From positions 1 through 5,015 of the forward strand of contig JAITEH010000146.1 in NCBI GenBank assembly GCA_031282125.1: a stretch of DNA of 5,015 nt, written 5' to 3'. Every line of letters starts with the position of its first letter. Position 1 is the stretch's first letter. This document shows, piece after piece, positions 4,335 through 5,015 of this stretch. Under the pieces are notes generated by a model that was not told the DNA's origin, searched no databases, and saw only the letters and a program-made list of their open reading frames with translations. Source of the DNA: Campylobacteraceae bacterium. Its GTDB lineage: Bacteria; Campylobacterota; Campylobacteria; Campylobacterales; Campylobacteraceae. Position numbers and translations under genes: made by a program.

Positions 4335-5015
4335 CTAACTGTTAGTTAGCCTTTTCACTATATACTCTCCTATCTCTGCCGTGAGCATTCCAACTATTAT
4401 CAAAACAGCTCCGAAAAGCTGCAAAGAGGTCAATATCTCATTTGCAAAGAGATAGCCGACAACGCCCGCGGCTACGGGTTCGCATGCAAAGATAACTGCC
4501 GTTTTTGTGGATGAGGTAAATCTTTGCATAGCCGTCTGCACGAAAAAGGCAAAAACCGTTGCAAAAACTGCCGTAATGATAACGGCTTTTATAAATAGAT
4601 AGTCAAATTCTGTCGGTAATAGAGGATTATCAAGCGCGAAAATACCAAAAAAGCAAAACAGCGTAACTGCCGCAAACTGCACAAAAACAAGCAGATAAGT
4701 ATCGTATTTTTTCGTATAAAAACCTGTGAAAACTATCTGGAGTGAAAACATAACGGCGCAAATGAGAGCATAAAATTCGCCTTTGCCCATACTTATATCG
4801 GCGTTTGCGCTCAAAAAATAGAGTCCCAAAGCGGCGACGATGGCTCCCAAACATGAGTAAAAAGAGACATTTTGCCTAAATACGATAAAAAGCACGAACG
4901 GGATAATCACCACATTAAGCCCCGTGATAAATCCAACCGTCGAAGAGTATGTGTAAGCAAGCGCAAATGTCTGAAAAGCGTAGCCCAAAAACAAAAATGC
5001 GCCCAAAAGAGAGCC
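4335..5015 (-). CDS. EamA-family (DMT superfamily) permease, partial, C-terminal part
   Basis: A drug/metabolite-transporter permease of the inner membrane, of the 10-helix kind with two EamA repeats. 226 residues are visible of a usual 280-300. The frame stays open to the right edge, so the N-terminus lies outside the window; a TTG at 5004-5006 is an internal leucine codon, not a start. Counting from the edge, residues 3-70 hold the end of the first EamA repeat (GYAFQTFALAYTYSSTVGFI, then TGLNVVIIP, matching the family pattern of small residues, A/G-F-x-T-G-L and V-P). The second repeat begins near GKGEFYALICAVMFSLQ (77-93) and includes the late EP motif in ACEPVAAGVVGYLFANEILT. About eight hydrophobic segments are visible. 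It ends in a basic tail, VKRLTNS. It converges on the receptor gene with 979 bp between. The substrate is unknown; members export amino acids, metabolites or drugs. Confidence 0.9.
   Translation of the reverse strand, partial: GSLLGAFLFLGYAFQTFALAYTYSSTVGFITGLNVVIIPFVLFIVFRQNVSFYSCLGAIVAALGLYFLSANADISMGKGEFYALICAVMFSLQIVFTGFYTKKYDTYLLVFVQFAAVTLFCFFGIFALDNPLLPTEFDYLFIKAVIITAVFATVFAFFVQTAMQRFTSSTKTAVIFACEPVAAGVVGYLFANEILTSLQLFGAVLIIVGMLTAEIGEYIVKRLTNS

Noticed and set aside
5004..5006. TTG as the start codon of the permease
   Set aside because: The frame continues to the window edge and the family needs two or more helices before this point, so the true start is outside.

Overview
The window is AT-rich bacterial DNA holding one complete gene and one partial gene. 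The rest is about 1.8 kb of non-coding DNA packed with short palindromic repeats. The complete gene (866-3355, +) encodes an 829-residue TonB-dependent outer-membrane receptor, so the host is Gram-negative. The partial gene (4335-5015, -) encodes the C-terminal three quarters of an EamA-type (DMT superfamily) inner-membrane permease and runs off the right edge. Base composition, protein style and repeat-derived peptides made me think of a host-associated Campylobacterota such as a Helicobacter relative. That is an impression; no marker gene here proves it.

Layout: 1-672 is a dense field of palindromic repeats. 673-865 is a repeat-free AT-rich stretch with the receptor promoter, a 7-1-7 palindrome resembling a Fur box at 810-824, and a ribosome-binding site. 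The receptor follows at 866-3355. 3356-4334 lies between the two convergent genes. It carries an 11-bp perfect hairpin inside a repeat-like unit (3368-3445), more repeats, and a 245-bp stretch (3603-3846) made of successive, mostly unrelated, near-perfect hairpins. The permease occupies 4335 to the right edge.

The repeats fall into three sequence classes that share the same ends, GTCATT on one side and AATCC on the other, around different cores. Class A has GCGAG...GCAATCC with a small inner hairpin. Class B has CCCGC...GCGGG. Class E is a ~66-bp long form of B with an extra inner hairpin. Within classes A and E, copies differ by paired base changes that keep the stems intact, so the folded structure appears to be maintained. 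No transposase, integrase, CRISPR array, tRNA or rRNA is visible.

The two genes look functionally separate: the receptor is probably iron-regulated uptake across the outer membrane, and the permease is a general metabolite or drug exporter family member. Best candidates for something undescribed are the shared-ends repeat superfamily and the multi-hairpin segment at 3603-3846.
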